64,000 nt of DNA from DATLNF01 sp963765815 (GTDB taxonomy: Bacteria; Actinomycetota; Actinomycetes; BP-191). The DNA is taken from positions 434,001 through 498,000 of the forward strand of contig CAVXXT010000003.1 in the NCBI GenBank assembly GCA_963765815.1, written 5' to 3'. This document shows positions 11,067-19,680 of the stretch, piece by piece. The translations under genes and the position numbers were made by a program. A model generated the notes under the pieces. It was not told where the DNA came from and did not search any database. It saw only the letters and a program-made list of their open reading frames with translations. Numbering within the stretch: position 1 is the stretch's first letter; each line of letters begins with the position of its first letter.

Positions 11067-11867
11067 TCAGCCGGCCAGCTCGCTCGGGGAGATCGGCGAG
11101 ATCGGCACCTCGGTGGGCCGGGTGGTCAGCGGTGCGAGCGCCTGCTTGGCCACGGCGAGCGCCGCGGTCGTCCGGCCGGCCGCCTCGGCGCGCGCGCGGT
11201 CGGCTGCCGCGATCCGCCCGCGGGCCGCCTCGATCGTGTCCCGCGTGCCGGCGACGAGCACGGCGTAGGCGTTGCCGGACTCGGTCTGGTCGCGGTACCA
11301 GCCCGCCCGCGCTCGGCGGAGCCACTCGTCGATGTGACCCGCGAGGACGTCGTACGACGCCACGGCGCCGCGCACCGTCGCCGCGACCTGGCGCGACGCC
11401 GCGATCTTGGCGCGTGCCGTGGCGATGACGGTGCCCAGCGGACGGCGCTGCTCGGCGGTCAGCTCGGTGGCGAGGTCGGGCGACGTCGCGGCCCGGCCCA
11501 GGTCGTCGATTCCCTGCTGGTACGCCGCCAGCGCCACGCCGAGGTCGCGCAGTGCGCCTTTCGCCTGGGTCATCGCCGCGTCGGCGCCGGGGTCGCTCTG
11601 CGTCGCGGCGGCGCGGTCACCCGCGGCCGCCTGGACGTCGACGGCGTCGCGGCGTTCGAGGCCGGCGGTCACTGTCCGGGTGCGCTCGAGGACGGTGGCC
11701 CGGCCGTGGTTGACCAGCTCGATCGCGTCGGAGAGCGCGTCGAGGCTCGGCGCGACGATCGCCGAGGTCTTCGGGTCAGGCCGCCCACCGCCGTCACACG
11801 CGCCGGCGAGGGCAGTCACCGCAGCCACCGTGCAGAGCGCGCCCGCGATGACGCGGCGGCTGGTCAC
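11067..11867 (-). CDS. Secreted helical protein, possible lipoprotein
   Basis: A 266-residue protein starting at GTG 11867. A signal-like amino end (RRVIAGALCTVAAVTALAGAC) puts a cysteine at residue 24, a weak lipobox. The rest is alanine-rich and helical with no aromatic core, suggesting an extended coiled or helical-bundle domain. I recognise no family. The start overlaps the sepH stop by four bases (GTGA), so it is expressed with sepH. Confidence 0.65.
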   Translation of the reverse strand: MTSRRVIAGALCTVAAVTALAGACDGGGRPDPKTSAIVAPSLDALSDAIELVNHGRATVLERTRTVTAGLERRDAVDVQAAAGDRAAATQSDPGADAAMTQAKGALRDLGVALAAYQQGIDDLGRAATSPDLATELTAEQRRPLGTVIATARAKIAASRQVAATVRGAVASYDVLAGHIDEWLRRARAGWYRDQTESGNAYAVLVAGTRDTIEAARGRIAAADRARAEAAGRTTAALAVAKQALAPLTTRPTEVPISPISPSELAG

Positions 11868-12490
11868 CGGGACGCGGGCCGCCGCCGCCGGGAGACCGGC
11901 ACGTCGACACAGCCGAGGGCGAGCGCGTAGGGGTCGATCGCCTTCAGCTCACGCGAGCTCGGGTGCCAGGACCACTGCGCAACCCGGTCCTTGCCGCGCG
12001 TGGTGACCGTGATCGACACGAGCCAGCTGCCGTCCGTACGCCGGTGCGCCGCCCAGCGCTCCTCGTCACCGGTGGAGATGCCCTTGGCCTCGAGGTTGGC
12101 GGTCACCGAGTCGCCGAGCGGCGACGCCGACGGGCCGCGACGGGCGCGCACGAGCGTCGCGTCACGCGCCGCCGCGATGATCTGGTTGCGCTCGGAGACG
12201 ACCGGTCCGTAGAAGCGCAGCACCCGCTCGACCGGCACGCCCGCCGCGCGCGCGACCTTCTCCGGCGACTGGCCGAGCCGCAGCCGCGCCTGGATCTCCT
12301 TCGGCGTCAGCGAGCTCTCGACCGGGGGCGGCGGCTCGACGGCGCTGTCGCCGTTCAGCTCGCCCTTGAGCGCGCGGTGCAGCCGAGGGCCGACCTTGAT
12401 CAGGTACGTGCCCTTGAGGGAGCCCTTCTTCGCGGCGAGCACGAGGTGCTTGCCGTCGGAGCTCAACGCGACGACGTGGAGCTCGCGCAC
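11864..12490 (-). CDS. sepH: Septation protein SepH (DUF3071)
   Basis: A 208-residue homologue of SepH, the actinobacterial cytoplasmic protein that binds FtsZ and promotes ring assembly. The amino end MRELHVVALSSDGKHLVL and the helix-turn-helix-like core (LTPKEIQARLRLGQSPEKVARAAGVPVERVLRFYGPV) are the DUF3071 hallmark. The carboxy end WSWHPSSRELKAIDPYA is also typical. It is shorter than most relatives (about 300 or more residues) because the variable middle linker is reduced. Start GTG at 12490. It shares a transcript with the lipoprotein-like gene; a hairpin separates it from the NlpC/P60 gene upstream. Confidence 0.85.
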   Translation of the reverse strand: MRELHVVALSSDGKHLVLAAKKGSLKGTYLIKVGPRLHRALKGELNGDSAVEPPPPVESSLTPKEIQARLRLGQSPEKVARAAGVPVERVLRFYGPVVSERNQIIAAARDATLVRARRGPSASPLGDSVTANLEAKGISTGDEERWAAHRRTDGSWLVSITVTTRGKDRVAQWSWHPSSRELKAIDPYALALGCVDVPVSRRRRPASR

Positions 12491-12517
12491 GTCGCCCGTC
12501 CTTCACCTCGAGTGGAT

Positions 12518-12536
12518 GCCGTCCGGCTCGGACGGC
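12518..12536 (-). terminator. Small GC-rich hairpin between NlpC/P60 gene and sepH
   Basis: An 8-base perfect stem (GCCGTCCG, 12518-12525 and 12529-12536) with a three-base loop, located after the NlpC/P60 stop and just before the sepH start. It may be a weak terminator or attenuator; no T run. Confidence 0.45.
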
Positions 12537-12599
12537 GCGTTCATGGTCGCCTACCGCCCCGTCCCGTCACAAGCCGACGCGCCAGAGCCCGTCGACGGG

Positions 12600-13643
12600 T
12601 TAGAGGCGGACTGCTCCGGCGTACTCGCCCGCGAAGGCGTCGCTGATCTTCACGACGTCCCCGGTCTGCGGCGCGGCGATCATCCGACCGTTGCCGATGT
12701 AGATGCCGACGTGGTGGATCGGGTTGCCCCTGAACACCAGGTCACCGGGCCGCAGCTCGCTGCGCGAGACCGACCGGCCGCTGCTGCGCTGCGCCCGGCT
12801 GGAGTGCGGCAGCGACACGCCCGCCTTCGCCCACACGAACATGGTGAGGCCGGAGCAGTCGAAGCTGTCCGGCCCGTCTGCGGCCCACTTGTAGGGCTTG
12901 CCGAGCTGGTTGTACGCCGACTGCACGGCGATCGCCGCGCGGCCCTCGGCCGAGCCGGTGTACGTCGGGAAGCTGCGGTCGCGGCTGGCCCGGGCATGCC
13001 GGGCGGCGCGCGCTTCGCGGGCGAGCCGGTCACGGCGCGCCTGCGCCGACTCGAGCCGGGCGAGCAGGCGCTCCTGCTGGGCGACCTTGGCCTCGATCGC
13101 CACGCGGGTGCGCTGCGCGGAGCGGGCGATCCCGGCGGCGGCCTTCTCGGCCGCGGCGGCCCGGGCCTGCTCGACCTTGATCCGGCGGCGAGCGACGGCG
13201 GTCGAGCGGAGCTGGTCGCGGCGGGTGCGGGCCAGGGTGTCCAGCGTGGCGGCGCGGTCGAGGAAGTCGGTCGGCGAGCTGGAGGTGACGAGGGAGACGA
13301 TCTGCTCGCCGCCGCCGCTCATGTAGACCGCGCCGACCATCGAGGACAGCCCGGCGCGCAGCTCACGCAGCCGTGCCTCCTCGCGCGCGGCCTTCGCCGT
13401 GGCGGCCGTGGCCCGGCGACGGGCCGTAGCGAGCGCGATCTGCGTGGTCGCGTAGTCCTCGACCGCGCGGTCGACCTCGGTGTTGAGCGCCTGCAGCTCA
13501 CGGCGGGCAGCGCTGATCGACGAGGCCGGCTCGGCGCGCACGCCGTCGGCCGGAGCCAACGCCATGGTCGCGAGGATCGCGACCGCGACGGTGGTCAGGC
13601 GCGCGAACGGACGGCGCCCGGCGGGCTGGGGATGGCGGGGCAC
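12600..13643 (-). CDS. ripC: Secreted NlpC/P60 peptidoglycan endopeptidase with coiled coil (RipC-like)
   Basis: About 347 residues: a signal peptide (LTTVAVAILATMALAPADGVRA), a long Ala/Arg/Glu coiled coil (about 40-230) and a carboxy NlpC/P60 domain. The catalytic cysteine is in FDCSGL, the histidine in HHVGIYIG, with the usual PGDLVF between. The enzyme cuts D-Glu/meso-DAP bonds in peptidoglycan; the coiled coil normally interacts with FtsX or blocks the active site. The start is a GTG at 13643. From memory the position near pimB and trpD matches M. tuberculosis Rv2190c (RipC). Regulation may involve the direct repeat just upstream. Confidence 0.88.
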   Translation of the reverse strand: MPRHPQPAGRRPFARLTTVAVAILATMALAPADGVRAEPASSISAARRELQALNTEVDRAVEDYATTQIALATARRRATAATAKAAREEARLRELRAGLSSMVGAVYMSGGGEQIVSLVTSSSPTDFLDRAATLDTLARTRRDQLRSTAVARRRIKVEQARAAAAEKAAAGIARSAQRTRVAIEAKVAQQERLLARLESAQARRDRLAREARAARHARASRDRSFPTYTGSAEGRAAIAVQSAYNQLGKPYKWAADGPDSFDCSGLTMFVWAKAGVSLPHSSRAQRSSGRSVSRSELRPGDLVFRGNPIHHVGIYIGNGRMIAAPQTGDVVKISDAFAGEYAGAVRL

Positions 13644-13653
13644 GGAGACAACG

Positions 13654-13669
13654 GTAACGGAACGGTCAC
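13654..13669 (-). promoter_or_regulatory. GTnAC-N6-GTnAC direct repeat ahead of NlpC/P60 gene
   Basis: On the plus strand GTAAC-N6-GTCAC, that is GTGAC-N6-GTTAC read toward the gene. The spacing of one helical turn resembles sites of the actinobacterial regulator MtrA, which controls cell-wall hydrolases. It lies only ten bases before the chosen start, so it would act at the promoter core of a nearly leaderless transcript. Tentative. Confidence 0.3.
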
Positions 13670-13708
13670 GCTCGGTACAAGCGCGCCACGCGGCCGGCGG
13701 TTCCGTGC

Positions 13709-14005
13709 TCAGCCCGCTGCCGGGTCGTCGGCCTCTCCCGCGAGCCGCAGCCGCGGCACCAGGCCGCTGCGCCCCAGCACCTCGAGCGCGCGCCGCTCGT
13801 CGCCGTCGAGCTCGACCGGCCCGGGGGCGCAGCCGAGCATGAAGGTGACCACGCAGTCGCCGCAGGCGACCCCGCGAACCGTGCAGGTGCCGCAGTCGAT
13901 CAGCAGGCCGCCCTCGTCGGGAGCGTGCGCCGTGTGCTCGTGGCGGGGCGGCCCGTCCGCCCACGCCGGGTCCCGGGAGAGGTCCCGCGCCAGGTCACGT
14001 GCCAT
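13709..14005 (-). CDS. Small cysteine-rich conserved protein
   Basis: A 98-residue protein with a cluster CGTCTVRGVACGDCVVTFML near residues 45-64 that holds four cysteines and could bind zinc or an iron-sulphur centre. The carboxy end is a short helical segment ending in AGEADDPAAG. ATG at 14005 is preferred to an earlier ATG at 14044 because the added residues are low-complexity. I do not recognise a characterised family; its position before a cell-wall hydrolase is the only context. Confidence 0.6.
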   Translation of the reverse strand: MARDLARDLSRDPAWADGPPRHEHTAHAPDEGGLLIDCGTCTVRGVACGDCVVTFMLGCAPGPVELDGDERRALEVLGRSGLVPRLRLAGEADDPAAG

Positions 14006-14073
14006 GTCCGTCCCTCGCCTCCGACGGCAGGGCTGCCGCTGCACCGAAGGCTAGGAGCCAGGTCCGACAGTTC

Positions 14074-15252
14074 TCAGATCGCGCCGGCGGCGCGCAGGGC
14101 GGCGATCTCCTCCGGCGACCGCCCCAGCTCGGCGAGCACGACGTCGGTGTCGGCCCCGAGCGCGGAGGCGGGCGGTCCCACCCGGCCGGGCGTGGTCGAC
14201 AGGCGGGGCAGCACGCCGACCTGCGGGAAGTCCGACCCGTCAGGCTGCCGCTGCGGCACGACGGTCCCGCGTGCGGCGACCAGCGGGTCGGCGTACGCCT
14301 CCGCGAGGTCGAGCACCGGGGTCACGCACGCGTCGACGCCGGCCAGCTCAGCCACCCACTCGTCCCGCGACCTGCTCCCGAAGATCTCCTGCAGCCGCGC
14401 GCGCAGATCGTCCTGACGGGCCGGGTCGATCTGCTGGGCGGCCAGCTCCGGTACGCCGAGCGCCGTGGTCAGCGCGGCGAAGAACTGCGGCTCGAGCGCA
14501 CCGACGGCGAGGTGGCCGCCGTCGGCGCACCGGTAGACGGAGTAGCAGGCCAGCCCGCCGTTGAGCTTCTCCGCACCCGGCCGCGGCGGCTCGCCGTTCG
14601 CCCCGAAGGCCCCGGCGTGCAGCGTCAGCCAGGACATGATCCCGTCGGTCATCGAGATGTCGCAGAGCTGACCCTCACCGGTCGCGTCGCGGACTCTCAG
14701 CGCGACCAGGATCGCGACCACCGCCGGCAGGCCGCCGCCGCCGAGGTCGCCGATCTGCAGCCCCGGCTGCCACGGCCCGGTGTCCGGGTGGCCGCTGAAG
14801 GACAGCGCGCCGGCCTGGGCGAGGTAGTTGATGTCGTGGCCCGCGCGGTCGACGTACGGGCCGGTCGAGCCATAGCCGCTGATGGCGGCGTACACGAGGC
14901 CGGGATTGCTCGCGCGCAGCGACTCGTAGCCGACGCCGAGCCGGTCCATCACCCCGGGACGGAACGACTCGACCACGACGTCCGCGCGCGCCGCGAGATC
15001 ACGGAAGACCTGCTTCGCCTCGTCCTTCTTCAGGTCGAGGGTGATCGAGCGCTTGCCGCGGTTGAGCGCGAGGTGCATGCCGCTCTCGCCGGACGCGGTG
15101 TACGGCGGCATCCAGCGGATGTAGTCGCCCTTGCCCGGCTCCTCGACCTTGAGCACGTCGGCGCCGAGGTCGGCCAGCACCAGGGTGCAGTAGCCGCCGG
15201 GCAGCAGCCGGGAGAGGTCCAGAACGCGAAGCCCGGCTAGTGGGCCGCTCAC
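14074..15252 (-). CDS. CaiB/BaiF family protein, alpha-methylacyl-CoA racemase-like
   Basis: A 392-residue family III CoA-transferase fold. The segment DRAGHDINYLAQAG carries the His-Asp pair of alpha-methylacyl-CoA racemases and the later GALEPQFFAAL segment is also typical of them, rather than of formyl- or carnitine-CoA transferases. Such racemases interconvert (R)- and (S)-2-methylacyl-CoA during breakdown of branched or sterol side chains. The GTG start at 15252 overlaps the stop of a small zinc-ribbon gene by four bases. It lies in a block of acyl-CoA genes. A true CoA transferase remains possible. Confidence 0.82.
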   Translation of the reverse strand: MSGPLAGLRVLDLSRLLPGGYCTLVLADLGADVLKVEEPGKGDYIRWMPPYTASGESGMHLALNRGKRSITLDLKKDEAKQVFRDLAARADVVVESFRPGVMDRLGVGYESLRASNPGLVYAAISGYGSTGPYVDRAGHDINYLAQAGALSFSGHPDTGPWQPGLQIGDLGGGGLPAVVAILVALRVRDATGEGQLCDISMTDGIMSWLTLHAGAFGANGEPPRPGAEKLNGGLACYSVYRCADGGHLAVGALEPQFFAALTTALGVPELAAQQIDPARQDDLRARLQEIFGSRSRDEWVAELAGVDACVTPVLDLAEAYADPLVAARGTVVPQRQPDGSDFPQVGVLPRLSTTPGRVGPPASALGADTDVVLAELGRSPEEIAALRAAGAI

Positions 15253-15488
15253 TCCCCCACCCCGGGCCGCGGAACCAGCTCGACCTGGTCGACCGCGTTG
15301 CACCAGCGGCAGGTCGCGCGCTCGACGGTGTCGGAGACCACGACCCGCTCCTCGACGACCGGCTCGCCCGCGAGGTCGGCGTGGACGAAGTCCTGCACCT
15401 TCAGCGTGCGCAGGACGTCGAACCGGGTGAGGTTGCCGCACGACGTGCAGCGCCATCGGGTCGTCGCGTCGGGGGCTGGCACGACCAC
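15249..15488 (-). CDS. Small zinc-ribbon protein
   Basis: About 79 residues with two CxxC pairs, WRCTSCGNLTRFDV and TCRWCNAV, forming one zinc ribbon, and a middle segment with VEERVVVSDTVE. The start is set at GTG 15488 because AGGAG lies about nine bases upstream and because the divergent gene begins at 15599; the frame is open to 15608. It is coupled by GTGA to the racemase-like gene. The family is widespread in actinobacteria without known function. Confidence 0.65.
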   Translation of the reverse strand: MVVPAPDATTRWRCTSCGNLTRFDVLRTLKVQDFVHADLAGEPVVEERVVVSDTVERATCRWCNAVDQVELVPRPGVGE

Positions 15489-15598
15489 GCGGGCACGCTC
15501 CTCGCTCGGCGTCGGGATCGACGGGGTGTCGAGGTTATTGCACTCGTGGAGTCGGCTCGCCGACAGTCGCGCGCGTCCGGCCGACCGATCGTCGACGC

Positions 15599-16081
15599 AT
15601 GACGACACGACGCGGCACCAGCTGGCTCCTCCACCTCGTCGCGGGAGCGACGCTGCTCGGCGCCGCGGCGGCCGCCGGCCAGGCCGCGGCGGCGACGCCG
15701 CGCTGCGACCACCACATCGGCGTACCGGCAGAGACGCTGCGCGTTGCCGTCACTCCGGCGACCGACGTCCTGCGCGCGGGCCGGGCGACCGGCGTCCGGG
15801 TGGTCGTGACCCGCAGCGCGGTCCACGAGCTGGGCGAGCCCGCCGCGGTTGCCGGATCCACGGTCAGCGTCCGGCTCGAGACGAGGTCCGGGGCGACGTA
15901 CCGCTGGGCGTTCACCGACGAGCATGGCGTCGCGGCCGTCGACCTGACCCCGTTGGCCGGCACGCCGCGCGGCGCCGCGACCCTCGTCGCCGAGGCGTGG
16001 ACGGAGCCCGACACGCTGCTGCAGTGCGGCCCCACCGTCGACGAGCACGGGTACGTCGAGTCGACGGTCGAGGTCCGGTAG
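15599..16081 (+). CDS. Secreted beta-rich protein of unknown function
   Basis: A 160-residue protein with a clear signal peptide (LLHLVAGATLLGAAAAAGQAAAA, cut near residue 32). The mature part alternates strand-like segments (GVRVVVTRSAV, STVSVRLETRSG, YRWAFTDEHGVAAVDLTPL) like an immunoglobulin-type domain, with two cysteines that may pair. I recognise no specific family. It stands alone on the plus strand inside the acyl-CoA gene block. Confidence 0.65.
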   Translation: MTTRRGTSWLLHLVAGATLLGAAAAAGQAAAATPRCDHHIGVPAETLRVAVTPATDVLRAGRATGVRVVVTRSAVHELGEPAAVAGSTVSVRLETRSGATYRWAFTDEHGVAAVDLTPLAGTPRGAATLVAEAWTEPDTLLQCGPTVDEHGYVESTVEVR

Positions 16082-16098
16082 CACGGCTAGGCGGCAGG

Positions 16099-16770
16099 TC
16101 AGCGAGCGGTCAGCACGCCCCACGCGACGTCGTCGGCGGTGGCGCGGCCGAGTGCCGCCCGCACAGCGACGACCTCGCGCCACATCCGCGACACCGGGTA
16201 CTCGTCGCTGTAGCCGTTGCCGCCGTGGACCTGGAGCGCGGTCTCTGCCGCGAGCCAGGCCGCGTCCGCGGCGACCGGCAGGGCCGACGCGACGTCGAGC
16301 GGGTCGCCGACCGCTGCGGCGCGGCGGCAAAGGGCGGTCGCCGCGTCGACCGCCGCGGTCGCACGGGCGAAGAGATTGCGCTGCACCGGCATCTTCGCGA
16401 GCGCGCGGCCGAAGACGACCCGGTCCTTGCCGTAGGCGATGCCGCAGGCGACGAGTGCGTCCCCCGCACCGCACAGGGATGCCGCGAGCCGCAGGTCCGG
16501 CGCACCCATCGGGTCGGCGCCGTGCACCTCGACGGCGGCGCGCAGCCCGGCCCGACCGAGCTCGATCGCCACCTCGACGTGGACGGCGGGCGGCAGGTCC
16601 GGGTCGCGCAGACCGGCGTGCTCGAACGGCAGCCGCACCGCCGCGGGCGGGCCGCTGCCGTCCGGCGCGCCCCAGACCTCGACGTACGGCGTGATCTCCC
16701 GCGCGGCGATGTCGCGCGCGAGCTCGGCGGCCGCGCGGGCTGCCTCGACGTCGGGGTCGAGCTCGGTCAC
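16099..16770 (-). CDS. Short acyl-CoA dehydrogenase-like protein (carboxy-terminal domain only)
   Basis: 223 residues that match only the carboxy-terminal helical part of acyl-CoA dehydrogenases, with the signature LQVHGGNGYSDEYPVSRMWRE. The amino FAD-binding half is replaced by a short unrelated segment. In some actinobacteria such incomplete subunits pair with a full partner in heteromeric dehydrogenases; no partner is encoded here. The GTG at 16770 overlaps the beta-keto acid cleavage enzyme stop by four bases. A catalytic base is not certain, so activity is doubtful. Confidence 0.75.
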   Translation of the reverse strand: MTELDPDVEAARAAAELARDIAAREITPYVEVWGAPDGSGPPAAVRLPFEHAGLRDPDLPPAVHVEVAIELGRAGLRAAVEVHGADPMGAPDLRLAASLCGAGDALVACGIAYGKDRVVFGRALAKMPVQRNLFARATAAVDAATALCRRAAAVGDPLDVASALPVAADAAWLAAETALQVHGGNGYSDEYPVSRMWREVVAVRAALGRATADDVAWGVLTAR

Positions 16771-17657
16771 ACCGACGACAGCGCCGGCACGCGCACCGGC
16801 GCCGGCAGGGACAGCAGCGCACGCGCCTCGTCGGGCGAGGCCACCGTGCGGCCGGCCCGCTGCACCAGCTCGGCCGCCTTCGCCACCAGCTCGCCGTTGC
16901 CGCTCGCCTTCGTGCCCTCGGGCAGCGTGAAGTTGTCCTCGAGCCCGGTGCGGACGTTGCCGCCGAGCTCGGCCGCCTGGCTGATCAGCCCCCACTGCTC
17001 CGTGGAGATGCCGATGACCTCCCAGGTCGAGCCCTCCGGCGCGCGCGAGGCCATGTGCGCGAGGTTGGACTCGTGCGCGGAGATGCCGCCGACGACGCCG
17101 AGGATGAACGAGAACTGGATCGGCGTCGTCAGCAGACCGGCCTCGATCAGCGGGTAGACGCTCTCGACGTGCCCGACGTCGAAGCACTCGCACTCGGGCT
17201 TCACGCCGACCTCGTTCATCCGCTCGAGCAGGTAGGTGATGTCCTTGAACGAGTTCTCGAAGACGAACTCGAAGACCCACGCCTTGCGCGACGACGACCA
17301 CTTCGCGTAGTTCATCGAGCCCATGTTCAGCGCGCCGAGCTCGGGCTTGAGCTCGACGACGTGGCCGACCCGCTCGGCCATCGGGATGCCGATGGTGCCG
17401 GTCGAGTAGTTGATGATGATGTCCGGCACCTCGGCCACGATCGCTGCCGTGATCGCGCGGTAGTCCTCGACCGCGACGCTGGGTGTGCCGTCGGGCCGGC
17501 GGGCGTGGATGTGCACGACCGAGGCGCCGGCGTCGTACGCCTCACGCGCTTCTCGTGCGTACTCGTCCGGCGTGTAGGGGATGGCCGGGTGCTGGCTCTT
17601 GTTCGCCACTGCACCACTGATCGCATTGGTGATGATGCACGCGTCGCTGATGCTCAT
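16767..17657 (-). CDS. Beta-keto acid cleavage enzyme (BKACE, DUF849)
   Basis: A 296-residue TIM-barrel enzyme of the family that converts a beta-keto acid plus acetyl-CoA into acetoacetate and a new acyl-CoA. Features: ITNAISGAVANKSQHPAIPYTP at the start, zinc-binding HIHAR (about residues 49-53), the metal His in the GGISAHESNLAHM region and conserved NYSTGT. The substrate of individual members differs (3-keto-5-aminohexanoate, dehydrocarnitine and others) and cannot be read here. It is coupled by four-base overlaps both to the carboxylase upstream and to the dehydrogenase-like gene downstream, so the three act together. Confidence 0.88.
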   Translation of the reverse strand: MSISDACIITNAISGAVANKSQHPAIPYTPDEYAREAREAYDAGASVVHIHARRPDGTPSVAVEDYRAITAAIVAEVPDIIINYSTGTIGIPMAERVGHVVELKPELGALNMGSMNYAKWSSSRKAWVFEFVFENSFKDITYLLERMNEVGVKPECECFDVGHVESVYPLIEAGLLTTPIQFSFILGVVGGISAHESNLAHMASRAPEGSTWEVIGISTEQWGLISQAAELGGNVRTGLEDNFTLPEGTKASGNGELVAKAAELVQRAGRTVASPDEARALLSLPAPVRVPALSSV

Positions 17658-19250
17658 ACCGGCGTGACTCCTCTTTTGCGGGCGGGACGACGGACTGCCT
17701 TGCCCTCGGCGACGCTGAGCCCGTGGATGATGTGCCGGCGTGTCTCGGCCGGGTCGATCAGGTCGTCGACGAGGGCCATCTTCGCCGCGAGGTAGGGGTC
17801 GATGGAAGCCCGGATGCCCGCGACCAGCTGCGTGCGCAGCGCCTCACGCGCGTCGTCGTCCTCGGCCGCGGCGAGCTGCTTGCGGAAGAGGATGTTGACC
17901 GCGCCCTCGGGTCCCATCACCGAGAACTCCGCGGTCGGCCACGCGACGAGGTAGTCGCTCTCGTAGGCGCGCCCCGCCATCACGAAGTAGCCGGCGCCGT
18001 AGGCCTTGCGCAGCACCACCGTCACCTTCGGCACCGTTGCCTCGGAGACGTTGTAGAGCATCTTGGCGCCGTGCCGGATGATCCCCTGGTGCTCGACGGC
18101 CTTGCCGACGATGAAGCCGGGCACGTCGACGAGGAAGACGAGCGGGATGTCGAACGAGTCGCACAGGTTGATGAACCGCGCGGCCTTGTCGGCGCTGTTG
18201 ACGTCGAGCGAGCCGCCGGCCTGCATCGGCTGTGACGCGACGATGCCTGCGGCCCGGCCGCCGAACCGGGCGAACCCGGTGATCAGGCTCTTCGCCCAGT
18301 CCGGCTTCATCGGGAAGAAGACGCCGTCGTCGGCGATCGCCTTGATGACGCGGCGCATGTCATACGCCCGCCGGTTGTTGGCCGGGACGATGTCGTAGAG
18401 CTCCTCGGTGCGCCGGTCGACTCGGGTCGCTCGTCTCCCGGACCGGCGGCTTCTGCCCGTACTTCGACGGCATGAAGCTCAGGTAGTCGCGGACGACCGT
18501 GATGCACTCGGCGTCGTCGGCGCACTCGCGGTCGGCGACGCCGGAGATCTTGTTGTGGACGGCCGAGCCGCCCATCTCCTCCTCGGTCACCTCCTCGCCG
18601 GTCGCGGCCCGGACGAGGTGCACGCCGGCCAGCGCCATCGACGACGTGCCCTTGACCATCGGCACGAAGTCGGCGAGCGCCGGGATGTACGCCGTACCGG
18701 CCGAGCAGGGGCCCATCATCGCGGCGACCTGGGGCACCGCACCGCTCATCGCGACCATCTCGCGGAAGAGGTCACCGGCCCCGGCGAAGGCCGCGCCGAC
18801 CGACTCGGTGACGCGCGCGCCGGCCGAGTCGAGCAGGTAGACGATCGGCATGCCGAGGCGCACCGCCATCTCGCGCGCACGGGTCGCCTTGCGCTCGCCG
18901 TGCATGCCGATGCTGCCGGCGAGGACCGTGAAGTCGTAGGCGATGACTGCCACATTCCGACCGTCCACCTTGCCGATGCCGGTGAGGCAGCCGTCGGCCG
19001 GCGTGCGCTTGCCGGCTGACTGCGGCGAGTCGACCGCGCCGGCGAGCAGGCCGGACTCGACGAAGGTGCCGGCGTCGAAGAGCAGGTCGAGCCGCTCGCG
19101 GACGGTCAGCTTGCCGAGCGAGTGCTGCCGCTCGACCAGCTCCGGTCCGCCCATGCCGAGCGCGTCGGCGCGGCGCTCGGCCAGCTCGGCCGCCGCGTCC
19201 TTGAGCGTGCGCTCGGCGTCGGGCGCCGGCGCGGAGTCGGACTCGGTCAC
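17654..19250 (-). CDS. accD: Acyl-CoA carboxylase carboxyltransferase (beta) subunit, frame interrupted once
   Basis: Biotin-dependent carboxyltransferase of the propionyl/methylcrotonyl-CoA carboxylase type, about 531 residues. The amino half contains the acyl-CoA site (LLDSAGARVTESVGAAFAG, MGPCSAGTAYIPALADF) and the carboxy half the carboxybiotin site (VDVPGFIVG, RKAYGAGYFVMAG). One extra A at about 18421 (in GACCCGAGTC) splits the frame; total length is one base over a multiple of three, consistent with this single insertion. Start GTG 19250. No biotin carboxylase subunit lies in the window, so it must use a shared one. Confidence 0.9.
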
Positions 19251-19257
19251 GCGTCCT

Positions 19258-19298
19258 CCGTGGGTCGGGTGCGAGGTGAACCTAGCGCCGACCCACGG
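19258..19298. repeat. Inverted repeat between small secreted gene and carboxylase
   Basis: Ten-base perfect arms (CCGTGGGTCG at 19258-19267 and its complement at 19289-19298) with a 21-base loop. It lies after the stop of the gene at 19320 and just before the carboxylase start, both minus strand. It could terminate the first transcript or be an operator for the acyl-CoA operon. Confidence 0.5.
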
Positions 19299-19319
19299 CG
19301 TACGGCGTACCGCGGGGGT

Positions 19320-19499
19320 CTAGTACCCGGGGTCGGGGTCGCCGCACTCGCGCACGTAGACCACCCCGAGCTTCTTGGACAGCTCGCAGCCGTCCTTCGG
19401 GATCTCGCCGATGATCGGCGGGGCCGCCGCGGCGAAGCCGGCGAACGGGCCGGCGACGAGGACGCCGGTCACGAGAGCGGTGGTCACGAGCTTGTGCAT
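19320..19499 (-). CDS. Small secreted protein
   Basis: A 59-residue protein starting at ATG 19499 with AGGAAGG about seven bases upstream. It has a signal peptide (KLVTTALVTGVLVAGPFAGFAAAA) and a mature part of about 35 residues with two cysteines (DGCELS and RECGDPDPGY). Probably a small disulphide-bonded secreted peptide; no family recognised. Separated from the carboxylase by an inverted repeat. Confidence 0.65.
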   Translation of the reverse strand: MHKLVTTALVTGVLVAGPFAGFAAAAPPIIGEIPKDGCELSKKLGVVYVRECGDPDPGY

Positions 19500-19600
19500 C
19501 GAGTGGCCTTCCTGGTGGTCGGGTGGGGTCAACGCGCAGTATGTCGGATTTGTCGGCGTCGCCGGCCACTCGGCCGCCGAACTATGGGCACCCCTGAGCA

Positions 19601-19619
19601 CGGATCTGTCACAGATCCG
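19601..19619. promoter_or_regulatory. Perfect palindrome in divergent promoter region
   Basis: CGGATCTG-TCA-CAGATCCG, an 8-3-8 perfect inverted repeat in the 180-base gap between the divergent small secreted gene and the nuclease gene. Its size suits a dimeric repressor operator (TetR or GntR type), but no adjacent regulator is encoded. Confidence 0.45.
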
Positions 19620-19680
19620 GACATGGTTCGGGCGGTCGGCACTGCGGGAATGTCGGACCCGGCTCCTACCGTCGACTCCC

